Part shown: positions 8,909 through 16,933 of the stretch, piece by piece
Layout: every line of letters begins with the position of its first letter
Position numbering within the stretch: position 1 is the first letter of the stretch
Source of the DNA: CAZQYB01 sp964582985
GTDB taxonomy: Bacteria; Planctomycetota; Phycisphaerae; Sedimentisphaerales; Anaerobacaceae
Direction of reading: 5' to 3'
Assembly: GCA_964582985.1 (NCBI GenBank)
Contig: CAZOUM010000003.1
Coordinates: 1 to 64,000 of the forward strand
Length of the DNA stretch: 64,000 nt
Notes under the pieces: generated by a model
Seen by the model: the letters and a program-made list of their open reading frames with translations, nothing else
The model's database searches: none
Told to the model about the DNA's origin: nothing
Program-made: the position numbers and the translations under genes

Positions 8909-9460
8909 ATGTCGGGAATGGTTACAATCCATCTTGAAAACACAATTGGCTCGGTAAAGATGTTGGATGATACTGCGGCAAACGCAGAGGCGTCATCTGC
9001 TGAACCCATGGCCGCTGAGCGGCTTGAATCACAAAAGGAGAACCTGGCTAATGTATGTCGAGCCCTGGAGGACGCAGTTGCTAAAATAAATGAATTTCAA
9101 AAGAACCTATTCGAGAGCAGTAAAGAGCAGATTGCCAAATTATCGGTGGAGATTGCCAGAAAGATACTGGTACAAGAAGTCCAAGAGGGGGACTATGAAA
9201 TAGAATCTATCGTCAAAGAAGCGCTCAAAAATGCCCCAACACATCAGGATGTGGTGGTGCATTTGAATCCCGAAGACCACGTTCAATTCCAAAAGGTCCT
9301 GCAAGGTGATGCCGGCGGCGCCTTGGCCGATATTAAGTTCGTCGCGGATCCGAATATTGGGCGAGCAGAATGCCTGCTCGAGACCCCAAAAGGAGTGATC
9401 GAATCACTGATTGAAGCACATCTGGAACGAATTGGTAAGGCACTTGAGAAGGCAGAATAA
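8909..9460 (+). CDS. fliH: Flagellar assembly protein FliH
   Basis: A 183-residue protein between fliG and fliI, the standard fliH position. The N-terminal part is a charged helical stalk; the C-terminal domain has IEIARKIL-type and VVVHLNPEDH segments and a closing helix (IESLIEAHLERIGKALEKAE), as in the V/F-ATPase-stator-like fold of FliH. It inhibits FliI and docks it to the export gate. Sequence conservation is low in this family, so part of the call rests on position. Confidence 0.85.
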   Translation: MSGMVTIHLENTIGSVKMLDDTAANAEASSAEPMAAERLESQKENLANVCRALEDAVAKINEFQKNLFESSKEQIAKLSVEIARKILVQEVQEGDYEIESIVKEALKNAPTHQDVVVHLNPEDHVQFQKVLQGDAGGALADIKFVADPNIGRAECLLETPKGVIESLIEAHLERIGKALEKAE

Positions 9461-9463
9461 CTT

Positions 9464-10825
9464 ATGACAGCGAGCAAGGTAGACAACTTTTCGATTGATT
9501 TTGAGAAATTTCATTCGGCACTACACGAGGTAAATTTGTTGGATTGCCAGGGTACTGTGGTGCGAGTGTCTGGTCTGACAGTCGAGTCTATGGGTCCGAT
9601 GGTTGGGTTGGGTGAATTGTGCGGTATCCATATCCGCGGCGGCCGGCGGGTGCTGGCCGAAGTGGTAGGCTTCCAGGATGAGCATCTTATCTTGTTGCCG
9701 TTGGAGTATATAGAAGGCATATCGCCTGGTGATACGGTAACAACCCGAACGACCCCGCGCTATATTGCCTTAAGCGAGAATATCCTTGGCAGAGTAGTGA
9801 ATGGTCTGGGAGAGCCTATCGACGATAAAGGTCCGTTACGGGGGACAGATAAGAAAGCATTAGACGCAAGTGGTCCGCCACCTTTGAGCCGGGAGAGAAT
9901 TACAAAGCCGTTGGCTTTGGGAATCAGGTCAATAGACGGGCTGCTAACCTGCGGGAAAGGACAGCGAATCGGTATTTTTTCAGGCAGTGGTGTCGGCAAG
10001 AGTGTGCTTCTTGGCGACATTGCCAATTCCAGTGAGGCGGCCGTCAACATTGTAGCATTGATAGGTGAGCGCGGCCGGGAGGTCAGGGAGTTTCTCGAAG
10101 AGAACCTGGGTCCAGAGGGGTTGGCTCGCAGCGTTGTGATAGTCGCTACATCAGACTCGCCCCCTATTCAGCGAGTAAAGGCGGGGTTTGTGGCTGTCAC
10201 TATCGCCGAGTATTTCAGAGACAAGGGCAAGAATGTTCTGTTCATGATGGATTCGCTTACGCGGTTCGCCCAGGCGCAGCGTCAAATAGGTCTTGCTGCG
10301 GGTGAGCCTCCTGCGGCAAAGGGGTACTGTCCGAGCGTTTTTTCGCTGATGCCGAGACTAATCGAACGTCTGGGATGCGCCGAGAACGGCAGCATCACAG
10401 GTATTCTAACAGTCCTGGTCGAGAACGATGATCTGACCGACCCTGTGGCTGATAGCGCCAAGAGTCTGCTGGACGGCCATATCGTCCTGTCAAGAAAACT
10501 TGCAGATCGGGCACATTATCCAGCAGTGGACATTTTGGCAAGCGTGAGCCGATTGATGACCACGGTGGCAAGCAAAGAGCATAAGACTGCCGCTCAAAAG
10601 CTGAAGGAAATATATGCCACGTATATTGACGCCGAAGATTTGATAAATATCGGAGCATTTTCGCCGGGCAGCAATCGACGTATTGACGGAGCAATAGCCT
10701 TAATTGACAGAATAAGCAACTTTCTTATTCAACCTGTCAGACAGAGGACCGGGTTCGAAGAAACTGTCAAGCGATTAAAAGATATTACGCGAGCCTGGAG
10801 TGAACTGTTAAATATTGGTGGCTAA
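9464..10825 (+). CDS. fliI: Flagellar export ATPase FliI
   Basis: A 453-residue F1-beta-like ATPase. The Walker A motif GSGVGKSVLLG is at about residue 173. Other family landmarks are ALIGERGREVREF, the Walker B segment VLFMMDSLTRFA, and GEPPAAKGYCPSVF. It unfolds and delivers export substrates with FliH and FliJ. Length and motifs are complete, so it should be active. It starts four bases after the fliH stop. Confidence 0.97.
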   Translation: MTASKVDNFSIDFEKFHSALHEVNLLDCQGTVVRVSGLTVESMGPMVGLGELCGIHIRGGRRVLAEVVGFQDEHLILLPLEYIEGISPGDTVTTRTTPRYIALSENILGRVVNGLGEPIDDKGPLRGTDKKALDASGPPPLSRERITKPLALGIRSIDGLLTCGKGQRIGIFSGSGVGKSVLLGDIANSSEAAVNIVALIGERGREVREFLEENLGPEGLARSVVIVATSDSPPIQRVKAGFVAVTIAEYFRDKGKNVLFMMDSLTRFAQAQRQIGLAAGEPPAAKGYCPSVFSLMPRLIERLGCAENGSITGILTVLVENDDLTDPVADSAKSLLDGHIVLSRKLADRAHYPAVDILASVSRLMTTVASKEHKTAAQKLKEIYATYIDAEDLINIGAFSPGSNRRIDGAIALIDRISNFLIQPVRQRTGFEETVKRLKDITRAWSELLNIGG

Positions 10826-10839
10826 AGATTAGAAATTGA

Positions 10840-11298
10840 ATGAAGAGATTTGTATGGCGGCTGCAGCGTGTTCTCGACATAAAGAGAAAGGCCGAACAAG
10901 TAAAGAGAGCGGAATTGCTTGCTTTAACCGGAAAACTGGCCCGGGCGCGAGGTGAGCTGTTGATGCAGAAAAGAATATTAGAGAACATAATCTCCGATAT
11001 TGCCGGCAAGGCCCCGAAAAAGCGTCTGGCGCAACAGGAGTTTTTTCTCAAATGGGCCGCCGCGAACGATGAATTGATTAAAAAACTCAAGCAGAAGGAA
11101 CGCGAACTCCAAGCACAACAGAGAGAAAAAATCGAAGAAGTCTTGAAACTCAAGAGGTTTAAGGAAGGTTTGGAGAGGCTGCGTGACAGAGCAAAAATGC
11201 AATTTATAACGGAACAAGAAAGGCTTGAGCAGAAAGAGCTGGACGAAGGCGCCACAATTAGTTTTACGAGGAAGATAATACAGCAGAACAAAGTGTGA
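10840..11298 (+). CDS. fliJ: Flagellar export protein FliJ
   Basis: A 152-residue, almost wholly helical, highly charged protein starting FVWRLQRVLDIKRKAEQ, which is the FliJ pattern (F-x-L-x-x-v-L-x-x-R). Position directly after fliI supports it. FliJ is the coiled-coil stalk that links the ATPase ring to FlhA and escorts chaperones. Coiled-coil composition makes homology hard to judge, but order and size fit. Confidence 0.88.
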   Translation: MKRFVWRLQRVLDIKRKAEQVKRAELLALTGKLARARGELLMQKRILENIISDIAGKAPKKRLAQQEFFLKWAAANDELIKKLKQKERELQAQQREKIEEVLKLKRFKEGLERLRDRAKMQFITEQERLEQKELDEGATISFTRKIIQQNKV

Positions 11299-11302
11299 AG
11301 TT

Positions 11303-11331
11303 TTGCTGTCCCGGTAAAATTGGGACGGCAA
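11303..11331 (+). other. Intercistronic hairpin between fliJ and the motE-like gene
   Basis: A 10-bp stem (11303-11312 with 11322-11331, one G-U pair) closes a 9-base loop. No run of T follows, so it is not a standard terminator. It may be a processing or stability element inside the operon. Confidence 0.4.
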
Positions 11332-11353
11332 CGGGAAATTAGGAGCTAAACAA

Positions 11354-12049
11354 GTGAATAAAAAGCTAATAATAATGACAGCGGCAGCGGGGCTTGTAAG
11401 TTTCGCGGGGGCGTTTACATTTGCATGGTTGACTAAGCCGGCTCCAGCAGGTGGGCGTGAGATATCACAGGAATCAACAGTTACCGACCAGGGAGTCGAA
11501 TTGACACCGGGGCAACCTGAAGCGTTCGCGGGCACTATCGGCGGCAAGATGAAAAGAACGATGACAGAAAAACAACTTAAAAGCCTTGTTTATGACATTC
11601 GGGCAAAAATGCAAGAGTATAGCGACAAGCTTAAAAGTCTTCAGATGCGAGAACAGAGATTGCAAATGGCGCATAACCTGGTTAAGAATGATATTGACGA
11701 ACTCAACAATCTGCGCATAGAACTTGCTTCAACCGTTGCCAAGCTCAGAAGCGAGCGAGACAAGTTACTCAAGAGCAGAGTCGAGGTTGCCCAAGCCGAA
11801 AAGGCCAACCTGATATTAATAGCAGCTACTTATGACAAGATGAAACCCGACGGTGCCAGCAAAATATTGACCAATTTGAGCAAGATGCAGACAGGCAGCA
11901 GGAGCGATAACCTCAACGACGCGGTAAAGATTCTTCACTACATGGGCGAGAGGACCAGGGCCAACCTGCTGGCCGAGTTAACCACTTCTGAGCCGCAACT
12001 TGCAGCGCTTCTATGCCAGAGGTTAAAACAAATAATCGTAGAAGAGTAG
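11354..12049 (+). CDS. MotE-like flagellar chaperone (MgtE-N-like domain)
   Basis: A 231-residue membrane-anchored protein. The N-terminal TM (residues about 5-25) is followed by a coiled coil (about 75-150) and a C-terminal region (about 155-231) with YDKMKPDGASKILTNL and AVKILHYMGERTRANLLAEL, the MgtE-N/FliG-N-like pattern of MotE. In other bacteria MotE stabilises the stator protein MotC/MotB in the periplasm. The GTG start at 11354 has AGGAG upstream. It sits just before motA, which fits a stator role. Confidence 0.7.
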   Translation: MNKKLIIMTAAAGLVSFAGAFTFAWLTKPAPAGGREISQESTVTDQGVELTPGQPEAFAGTIGGKMKRTMTEKQLKSLVYDIRAKMQEYSDKLKSLQMREQRLQMAHNLVKNDIDELNNLRIELASTVAKLRSERDKLLKSRVEVAQAEKANLILIAATYDKMKPDGASKILTNLSKMQTGSRSDNLNDAVKILHYMGERTRANLLAELTTSEPQLAALLCQRLKQIIVEE

Positions 12050-12053
12050 CTTT

Positions 12054-12824
12054 ATGGATATTGCAACAATAATAGGAATCCTTCTTGGTTTTTTTGTTAT
12101 CGTCAGCGCCATCGTTGCTGGTGGTGGTGGGAAGATATTTATCCATCTTCCCTCATTAGCTATCACTATTGGGGGAATGCTGTGCGCTACGCTTATACAT
12201 TTTTCGCTACGACAGTTTTTGGGAATATTCACGGTGGTCAAGAAGACGATTGTTACCAAGATACCGTCGCCGTCGGAGCTGATTCAAAATATGGTCAACT
12301 ACGCCGCCGTCAACAGGCGCGACGGGGCATTGGCCCTCGAGCAGGAGATCCCCAAGGTAAGCGACTTGTTCTTCGCCAAGGGCTTGCAGATGCTCGTGGA
12401 CGGACAGGAAGTGGATGCAATCAAGGATATTATGGACCTGGAGGTCCAAACCCTTCAGGACCGCCATTCAATCGGTAAAAAGATTCTGGAATTTATGGGA
12501 GCGGCCGCCCCTGCTTTCGGAATGATAGGCACACTTATTGGTTTGGTCCTGATGCTTAAAAACCTGGATTCACCCGACGCGATTGGTTCGGGGATGGCGG
12601 TAGCTTTGCTTACCACTTTTTATGGTGCACTGGCAGCAAATTTGATTTTTATTCCATTGGCAGGGAAGCTCGGACTTTATTCCAAAGCTGAGGTGACCGC
12701 AATGGAAATGATTGTTGAAGGGATCTGTGCTATTGCAAAAGGTGAGAATCCGACCGCTGTTCGGGAAAAAATGCAGGCCTATATATCCCCGACGAGGCGG
12801 GAAGAAGTAAAGGCCAGTGTATAA
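12054..12824 (+). CDS. motA: Flagellar motor stator protein MotA
   Basis: A 256-residue protein with four predicted TM segments. The signature PAFGMIGTLIGLVLMLKNL and the loop AVALLTTFYGALAANLIF are those of MotA/PomA, and the large cytoplasmic loop has conserved charged residues that face FliG. It forms the pentameric ring around the MotB dimer. The stop codon overlaps the ATG of the first motB by one base, so the two are translationally coupled. Confidence 0.95.
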   Translation: MDIATIIGILLGFFVIVSAIVAGGGGKIFIHLPSLAITIGGMLCATLIHFSLRQFLGIFTVVKKTIVTKIPSPSELIQNMVNYAAVNRRDGALALEQEIPKVSDLFFAKGLQMLVDGQEVDAIKDIMDLEVQTLQDRHSIGKKILEFMGAAAPAFGMIGTLIGLVLMLKNLDSPDAIGSGMAVALLTTFYGALAANLIFIPLAGKLGLYSKAEVTAMEMIVEGICAIAKGENPTAVREKMQAYISPTRREEVKASV

Positions 12825-13525
12825 TGGGAGGAACAAAAAGACAGGTAGAAACCGATGAGCCTCCTCCAGGTGCACCGCTATGGATGGTAACTTTCTGTGA
12901 TTGTATGACCCTGATGCTGACGTTCTTTGTGCTGCTGTTCAGCTTTTCCTCCATTAATGAAGATGTTTTTCAGAAAATGGCTATGAGTTTCGCCAAGGCT
13001 TTGTATGCAAAGCCTCCGCCGATTAAAGAAGATAAAGGGGCATTTTTGCCTATGGAGCAAATGGTGGGCATAGAATACATTAGCGAAGGCAGCGAGAAAG
13101 TTACCTTAGCAGCAGGATGGGAGGCCGGCCTGAAAGAAGAGACAGAGTCAGCGGATTTCCACAGCCGGAAAGTGTTTTTAATCCCGTCAAAAAAGGTTTT
13201 CTGGGGTAAAGGAACGGCCATTTCGGCTGCGGGGCGCAATACTCTGGCGACGATGGCATCATTTTTGAAAGAGGTGCCCAACCGAATAGTTATCAGTGAG
13301 AATGGGACGGGGGGCGAGGAGGAGGAACAGTTTGGTCTGCTGCGGGCATGGGCGGTGATGGAGTATCTTACAACAAAACAAGGCCTTGACAAGGGGTGGT
13401 TCAGCATCTCGGCAGCAAGCACTCTAACTCGGGAGGGCCTTGAAAGCGGTGAGACGGGCCACCCAAGGCAAAGGACTGAACGTAGGCTTGAGATTGTCTT
13501 GTTGGAACGGAGCATATACAATTGA
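12824..13525 (+). CDS. motB: Stator protein MotB, first copy, with ion-binding Asp
   Basis: A 233-residue protein with one TM segment. PLWMVTFCDCMTLMLTFFVL carries the MotB ion-binding aspartate (Asp26). The C-terminal half is OmpA-like, with FLIPSKKVFWGKGTAISAAG and QFGLLRAWAVMEYL, but the usual GHTD segment of the peptidoglycan site reads ENGTGGEEEE, so cell-wall binding may differ. It is coupled to motA and its TGA overlaps the TTG start of the second motB. Confidence 0.85.
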   Translation: MGGTKRQVETDEPPPGAPLWMVTFCDCMTLMLTFFVLLFSFSSINEDVFQKMAMSFAKALYAKPPPIKEDKGAFLPMEQMVGIEYISEGSEKVTLAAGWEAGLKEETESADFHSRKVFLIPSKKVFWGKGTAISAAGRNTLATMASFLKEVPNRIVISENGTGGEEEEQFGLLRAWAVMEYLTTKQGLDKGWFSISAASTLTREGLESGETGHPRQRTERRLEIVLLERSIYN

Positions 13526-14271
13526 ATCGCAATCGCCAAGTAATCGAGGAAAAAGGGCCTGGTGCCCCCGGGTATCTGGTCACATTTACGGCTTTGGTAA
13601 CGCTGCTGATGTTGTTCTTTATTACGCTGCTGGCCTTTGCGGCTACCAAAGACGAGGGAATTGGTGGCAAAGGTCGATATACCGAGAGCCGAGAATCATT
13701 TTTTCGAGCGATTAGAACCCTCGGGCTTGGAATGTTTCACGTCAAAGAGCAAGGGCCCGACTTCGGCAATGTTAAACCAAAATATTTCATAACCACACCT
13801 GACAAACAATTTGAAGGCAGGACCATAGACGCAAAGGAAGAAAGGATTCGCCGGACTTTTCAAGAAATGAGCCGGTCTATGAAGACCATGCGCTCAAAAA
13901 TAGTTGCGGAAAAAAGCAATTTTGCTGTAACCAATATTCGGTTCCCGGCGGGCGGTACGATTCTGAATGAGCAGGCAAAGAGGTTCTTGACGGAATTTTG
14001 CGTGGATTTGCAGCAGGGAGCCAGGTTTCAGGGCTTAAAGCTGTATGTGCTTGGCCTGGCCCGTAAGGAAGCGACGGAGAAGGAGCAGTGGATAGCATCA
14101 GCCAGGCGGGCGCAAGCAGTTGCCGACTTCCTGCAAGAGACGCTTCCTTCAGATAACAAATGGCCAGTCTATTCGTGGGGTGCCGGGCCGGGAGGCGATT
14201 GGGTGGGACAAGACAGCTTAGTTTCCAGCGGGTCGCAGATATTAATCGGTGTCCTGAGGGGAAAAGATTGA
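13522..14271 (+). CDS. Second MotB-like protein lacking the ion-binding aspartate
   Basis: A 249-residue protein. N-terminal GAPGYLVTFTALVTLLMLFF aligns with the first MotB, but Ala24 stands where that protein has Asp26. The C-terminal OmpA-like domain has QWIASARRAQAVADFL, matching the conserved arginine helix of MotB, yet the GHTD segment reads LGLARKE. It starts with TTG inside the stop of the first motB. MotB works as a dimer, so this may form a heterodimer with the first copy or play a structural role. Both are inferences. Confidence 0.82.
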   Translation: MNRNRQVIEEKGPGAPGYLVTFTALVTLLMLFFITLLAFAATKDEGIGGKGRYTESRESFFRAIRTLGLGMFHVKEQGPDFGNVKPKYFITTPDKQFEGRTIDAKEERIRRTFQEMSRSMKTMRSKIVAEKSNFAVTNIRFPAGGTILNEQAKRFLTEFCVDLQQGARFQGLKLYVLGLARKEATEKEQWIASARRAQAVADFLQETLPSDNKWPVYSWGAGPGGDWVGQDSLVSSGSQILIGVLRGKD

Positions 14272-14475
14272 GTTCCTGGGCCTGGGCCTCGCTCGGAATA
14301 CACCAGAAAAAGCGAATCTCAATACTTCGTCAAGTTTTCTGACAATGTGTCTGTTTCACCGGCAGGTTTTGCCAAGAAGAACGCGGCTGTTGTCGTATTA
14401 ACGCCAACTTGCCATTTGGGCACGCTATTTGCGTACCAAGCGACTGTAAACAATTATCTTGGTGCGTCTTATAGC
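14272..14475. repeat. Repeat-bearing leader before fliO
   Basis: A 19-base imperfect palindrome, GGGCACGCTATTTGCGTAC at 14418-14436, recurs at 14532-14550 with one change (T to A). A weaker inverted relative spans about 14461-14479. The frame of fliO is open through this stretch from a GTG at 14347, but the extra residues look unlike FliO, so I treat it mainly as a spacer with inserted repeats. Confidence 0.5.
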
Positions 14476-14949
14476 GTGGTGGGATATAAGAAAAAAATCG
14501 TTGTGTTCGCAATAACACTCGCATTAGGCGGGGGCACGCTATTAGCGTACTCGGCTCAAACGACCGACACTGAGCTGAAAAAAAAGTCCAACAGTTCCTA
14601 TTCACTTTCCGAGACTGACCCCAATTACTCAGGCCGTGGTATCGACACCTGGGAACTGTTTCGGAAAATGATGGCGGCAGTTTTAATCGTTGTTGTTCTG
14701 GGCGCGGCGGCGATTTACGTTTCAAGAAAGTTTCTACCCAAGATTACCAACCTGCCCGGCAAAAAGATTCATATTGTTGAAACAGTATACCTTGGACCAC
14801 GCAAGGCGGTACACCTGCTGAAAATAGGGAATCAGCAGCTTCTTGTGGGCAGTACAAATGAAGGTATTACAGCATTGGCTGACGTAACCGATGCCCTGGC
14901 AGATTTGTCACCGCAGGAAGCAGAAGATGACAGTCGAGGACACAAATGA
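14476..14949 (+). CDS. fliO: Flagellar biosynthesis protein FliO
   Basis: About 157 residues. An N-terminal hydrophobic stretch (KKKIVVFAITLALGGG) looks like a signal peptide, followed by a TM (MMAAVLIVVVLGAAAIYV) and the FliO domain with KIHIVETVYLGPRKAVHLLK and GNQQLLVGSTNEGITAL. FliO assists FliP ring assembly. I place the start at the paired GTG codons at 14476/14479, which puts the signal peptide at the terminus; a GTG at 14347 would add 43 residues of repeat-derived sequence. The stop overlaps the fliP ATG. Confidence 0.85.
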   Translation: MVGYKKKIVVFAITLALGGGTLLAYSAQTTDTELKKKSNSSYSLSETDPNYSGRGIDTWELFRKMMAAVLIVVVLGAAAIYVSRKFLPKITNLPGKKIHIVETVYLGPRKAVHLLKIGNQQLLVGSTNEGITALADVTDALADLSPQEAEDDSRGHK

Positions 14950-15752
14950 CAGGAAGATTCATTAAATCGCTTTTGCTAATAGTTGTCGTTCTTGCATCGG
15001 CGGATATGTCGTTTGGCCAAGGCAGCGATACCAGCTCGGCAGACGAGTCAAAGAACTCGGTTCCAAGCTTTGGGGATTTGATGACAGTAATAGACAAAGC
15101 GACCACGCAGGAGGCCAAAGGCAAAGATTGGTCAACTCCTGTCAAACTTGTAATTATCTTCAGCGGGCTGGCGATTTTGCCGAGCCTTCTGGTGATGATG
15201 ACATCGTTTACCCGAATAGTCATAGTCCTTGCTTTTGTCCGTCGGGCTTTGACTACTCAGACTATACCTCCCACCATCGCTATTATAGGTTTGGCATTGT
15301 TTCTGACGCTTTATACGATGGCCCCCACGCTTTCCAATATCAACAATACCTCCATCCAACCCTATCTTGCAGACGAGATAAATTTTCAGACAGCGGGGGG
15401 CAAGGCCGGCGACTGTATGAAGGAATTCATGCTTAGGCAGTGCCGGGAAACTGATTTAGCTCTCTTCGTGCAAATGGCGAGGATGGAAGTTCCCGACCAT
15501 CCGATGGAAATTGGCATGCATGTAGTAATCCCGGCATTCATTATTAGTGAGTTTCGGACGGCGTTTGAGATAGGATGTCTCCTGTTCATACCGTTTTTGC
15601 TGGTAGATATGGTCATCGCAAGCGTTTTACTCAGCGCGGGCATGATGATGCTGCCGCCTGTAATGATTTCGCTGCCGTTCAAGCTGATATTATTCATTCT
15701 TGTTGATGGGTGGGGATTGCTCGCGAAGAGTCTCAGTTTGGGATTCAAATGA
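14946..15752 (+). CDS. fliP: Flagellar export gate protein FliP
   Basis: A 268-residue protein with a cleavable-type signal peptide and four TM segments. MMTSFTRIVIVLAFVRRAL and VVIPAFIISEFRTAFEIG are the two signatures of the FliP/SctR family. It forms the FliP5-FliQ4-FliR1 gate. ATGA overlap with fliO; fliQ follows 30 bases later. Confidence 0.97.
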   Translation: MTGRFIKSLLLIVVVLASADMSFGQGSDTSSADESKNSVPSFGDLMTVIDKATTQEAKGKDWSTPVKLVIIFSGLAILPSLLVMMTSFTRIVIVLAFVRRALTTQTIPPTIAIIGLALFLTLYTMAPTLSNINNTSIQPYLADEINFQTAGGKAGDCMKEFMLRQCRETDLALFVQMARMEVPDHPMEIGMHVVIPAFIISEFRTAFEIGCLLFIPFLLVDMVIASVLLSAGMMMLPPVMISLPFKLILFILVDGWGLLAKSLSLGFK

Positions 15753-15781
15753 TGAGACAAACCCTTACGGGGATTTAACAG

Positions 15782-16051
15782 ATGGACAGCAGCTTTGTAC
15801 TTTATCTGGGTCGACACACTCTCGAGACAGCTTTACTCTTAGCTGCTCCTATACTGCTGACCTGTATGATAGTGGGGGTAGTGGTAACATTACTTCAAGC
15901 AGTTACTTCCATACGGGATATGAGCTTAACGATAGTTCCAAAGCTTCTGGCGGTTGGTGTCGTAACAATGCTTTTCGGCGCCTGGATGCTCCAGGTGGTG
16001 CTTAAATTTGCCACTGAGATTTTTGGTCAAATTCAGAATATTGGGCACTAA
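15782..16051 (+). CDS. fliQ: Flagellar export gate protein FliQ
   Basis: An 89-residue, two-TM protein with the family core ETALLLAAPILLTCMIVGVV and LLQAVTSIRDMSLTIVPK. The usual Gln-Glu-Gln-Thr pattern before LT is altered to SIRDMSLT here. Normal length; four bases separate it from fliR. Confidence 0.95.
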   Translation: MDSSFVLYLGRHTLETALLLAAPILLTCMIVGVVVTLLQAVTSIRDMSLTIVPKLLAVGVVTMLFGAWMLQVVLKFATEIFGQIQNIGH

Positions 16052-16054
16052 CCT

Positions 16055-16807
16055 ATGGAGATAATGACCGGAAAACTGCTCGGTTTTGCTTTGGTGCTGA
16101 CAAGAATTTCGGCATTTTTCATAGTGCTTCCCGTTTTCGGCTGGAAGAGCATTCCGGTCAGGATCAAAGTCGCGGTAACCGTGCTGATTTCAATCTTCTT
16201 TTTGATGATAACACCACTATCTGTCGACGCCACCAAGGTCTCCACTCTCGAGACGATATTATTGATGGCTAATGAAGCAACCTACGGTTTAGCTTTAGGG
16301 TTAATCGTTACAATCGTGTTCTCCGCAGTCAAATTCAGCGGGCGCGTTATCGAGCGACAGATGGGCATGGCAATGGCTCATATCTTAGACCCGCTAACCG
16401 GTGAGAGGACCCAACCACTGGGTAACCTGTTGGAGATGATCTTCGTAATTCTATTTCTGGCTGCCAACGGTCACCATGCTTTTTTGCTGATTATATCGCG
16501 AAGTTACGAGACATTTCCAATTGGCAGTACTCCAACAATACCGGTTTTGGCCGGTGGAGTAACAAAGGCGAGCTCAACAATGTTATTGCTGGGCCTTAGA
16601 TTAGCAGCGCCGATACTGGCAGCGTTTATACTGCTAATGGTCGCGTTAGCTGTGCTGGCACGCATAGTTCCTGAAATGAATATTCTATTTATCAGTCTAC
16701 CCTTGCGAGTGGGCCTTGGGTTATTGATGGCGGCTATATTCCTGCCGTTTATTAACGGATTTGTGGCGGAATTCGCTGACTGGATGGGCAAACTACTGCC
16801 CTTGTAG
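16055..16807 (+). CDS. fliR: Flagellar export gate protein FliR
   Basis: A 250-residue protein with about six TM segments; LVLTRISAFFIVLPVFGWK and RQMGMAMAHILDPLTGE are characteristic of FliR/SctT. It completes the export gate with FliP and FliQ. It is followed by a 126-base spacer that contains complementary stretches (about 16841-16848 and 16891-16898) but no clear promoter or T-run. Confidence 0.96.
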   Translation: MEIMTGKLLGFALVLTRISAFFIVLPVFGWKSIPVRIKVAVTVLISIFFLMITPLSVDATKVSTLETILLMANEATYGLALGLIVTIVFSAVKFSGRVIERQMGMAMAHILDPLTGERTQPLGNLLEMIFVILFLAANGHHAFLLIISRSYETFPIGSTPTIPVLAGGVTKASSTMLLLGLRLAAPILAAFILLMVALAVLARIVPEMNILFISLPLRVGLGLLMAAIFLPFINGFVAEFADWMGKLLPL

Positions 16808-16933
16808 CGAAAATGCGTAAAACAAAAAAGCATTACCGCTGCGTAAAGCCTAAAATTAAACAGGTGTTGAGCTTTAAATTGTGCCCACTTGCTTTACGTT
16901 CTTGATTTTAGGTTGATTTGATGGATACAGAGT

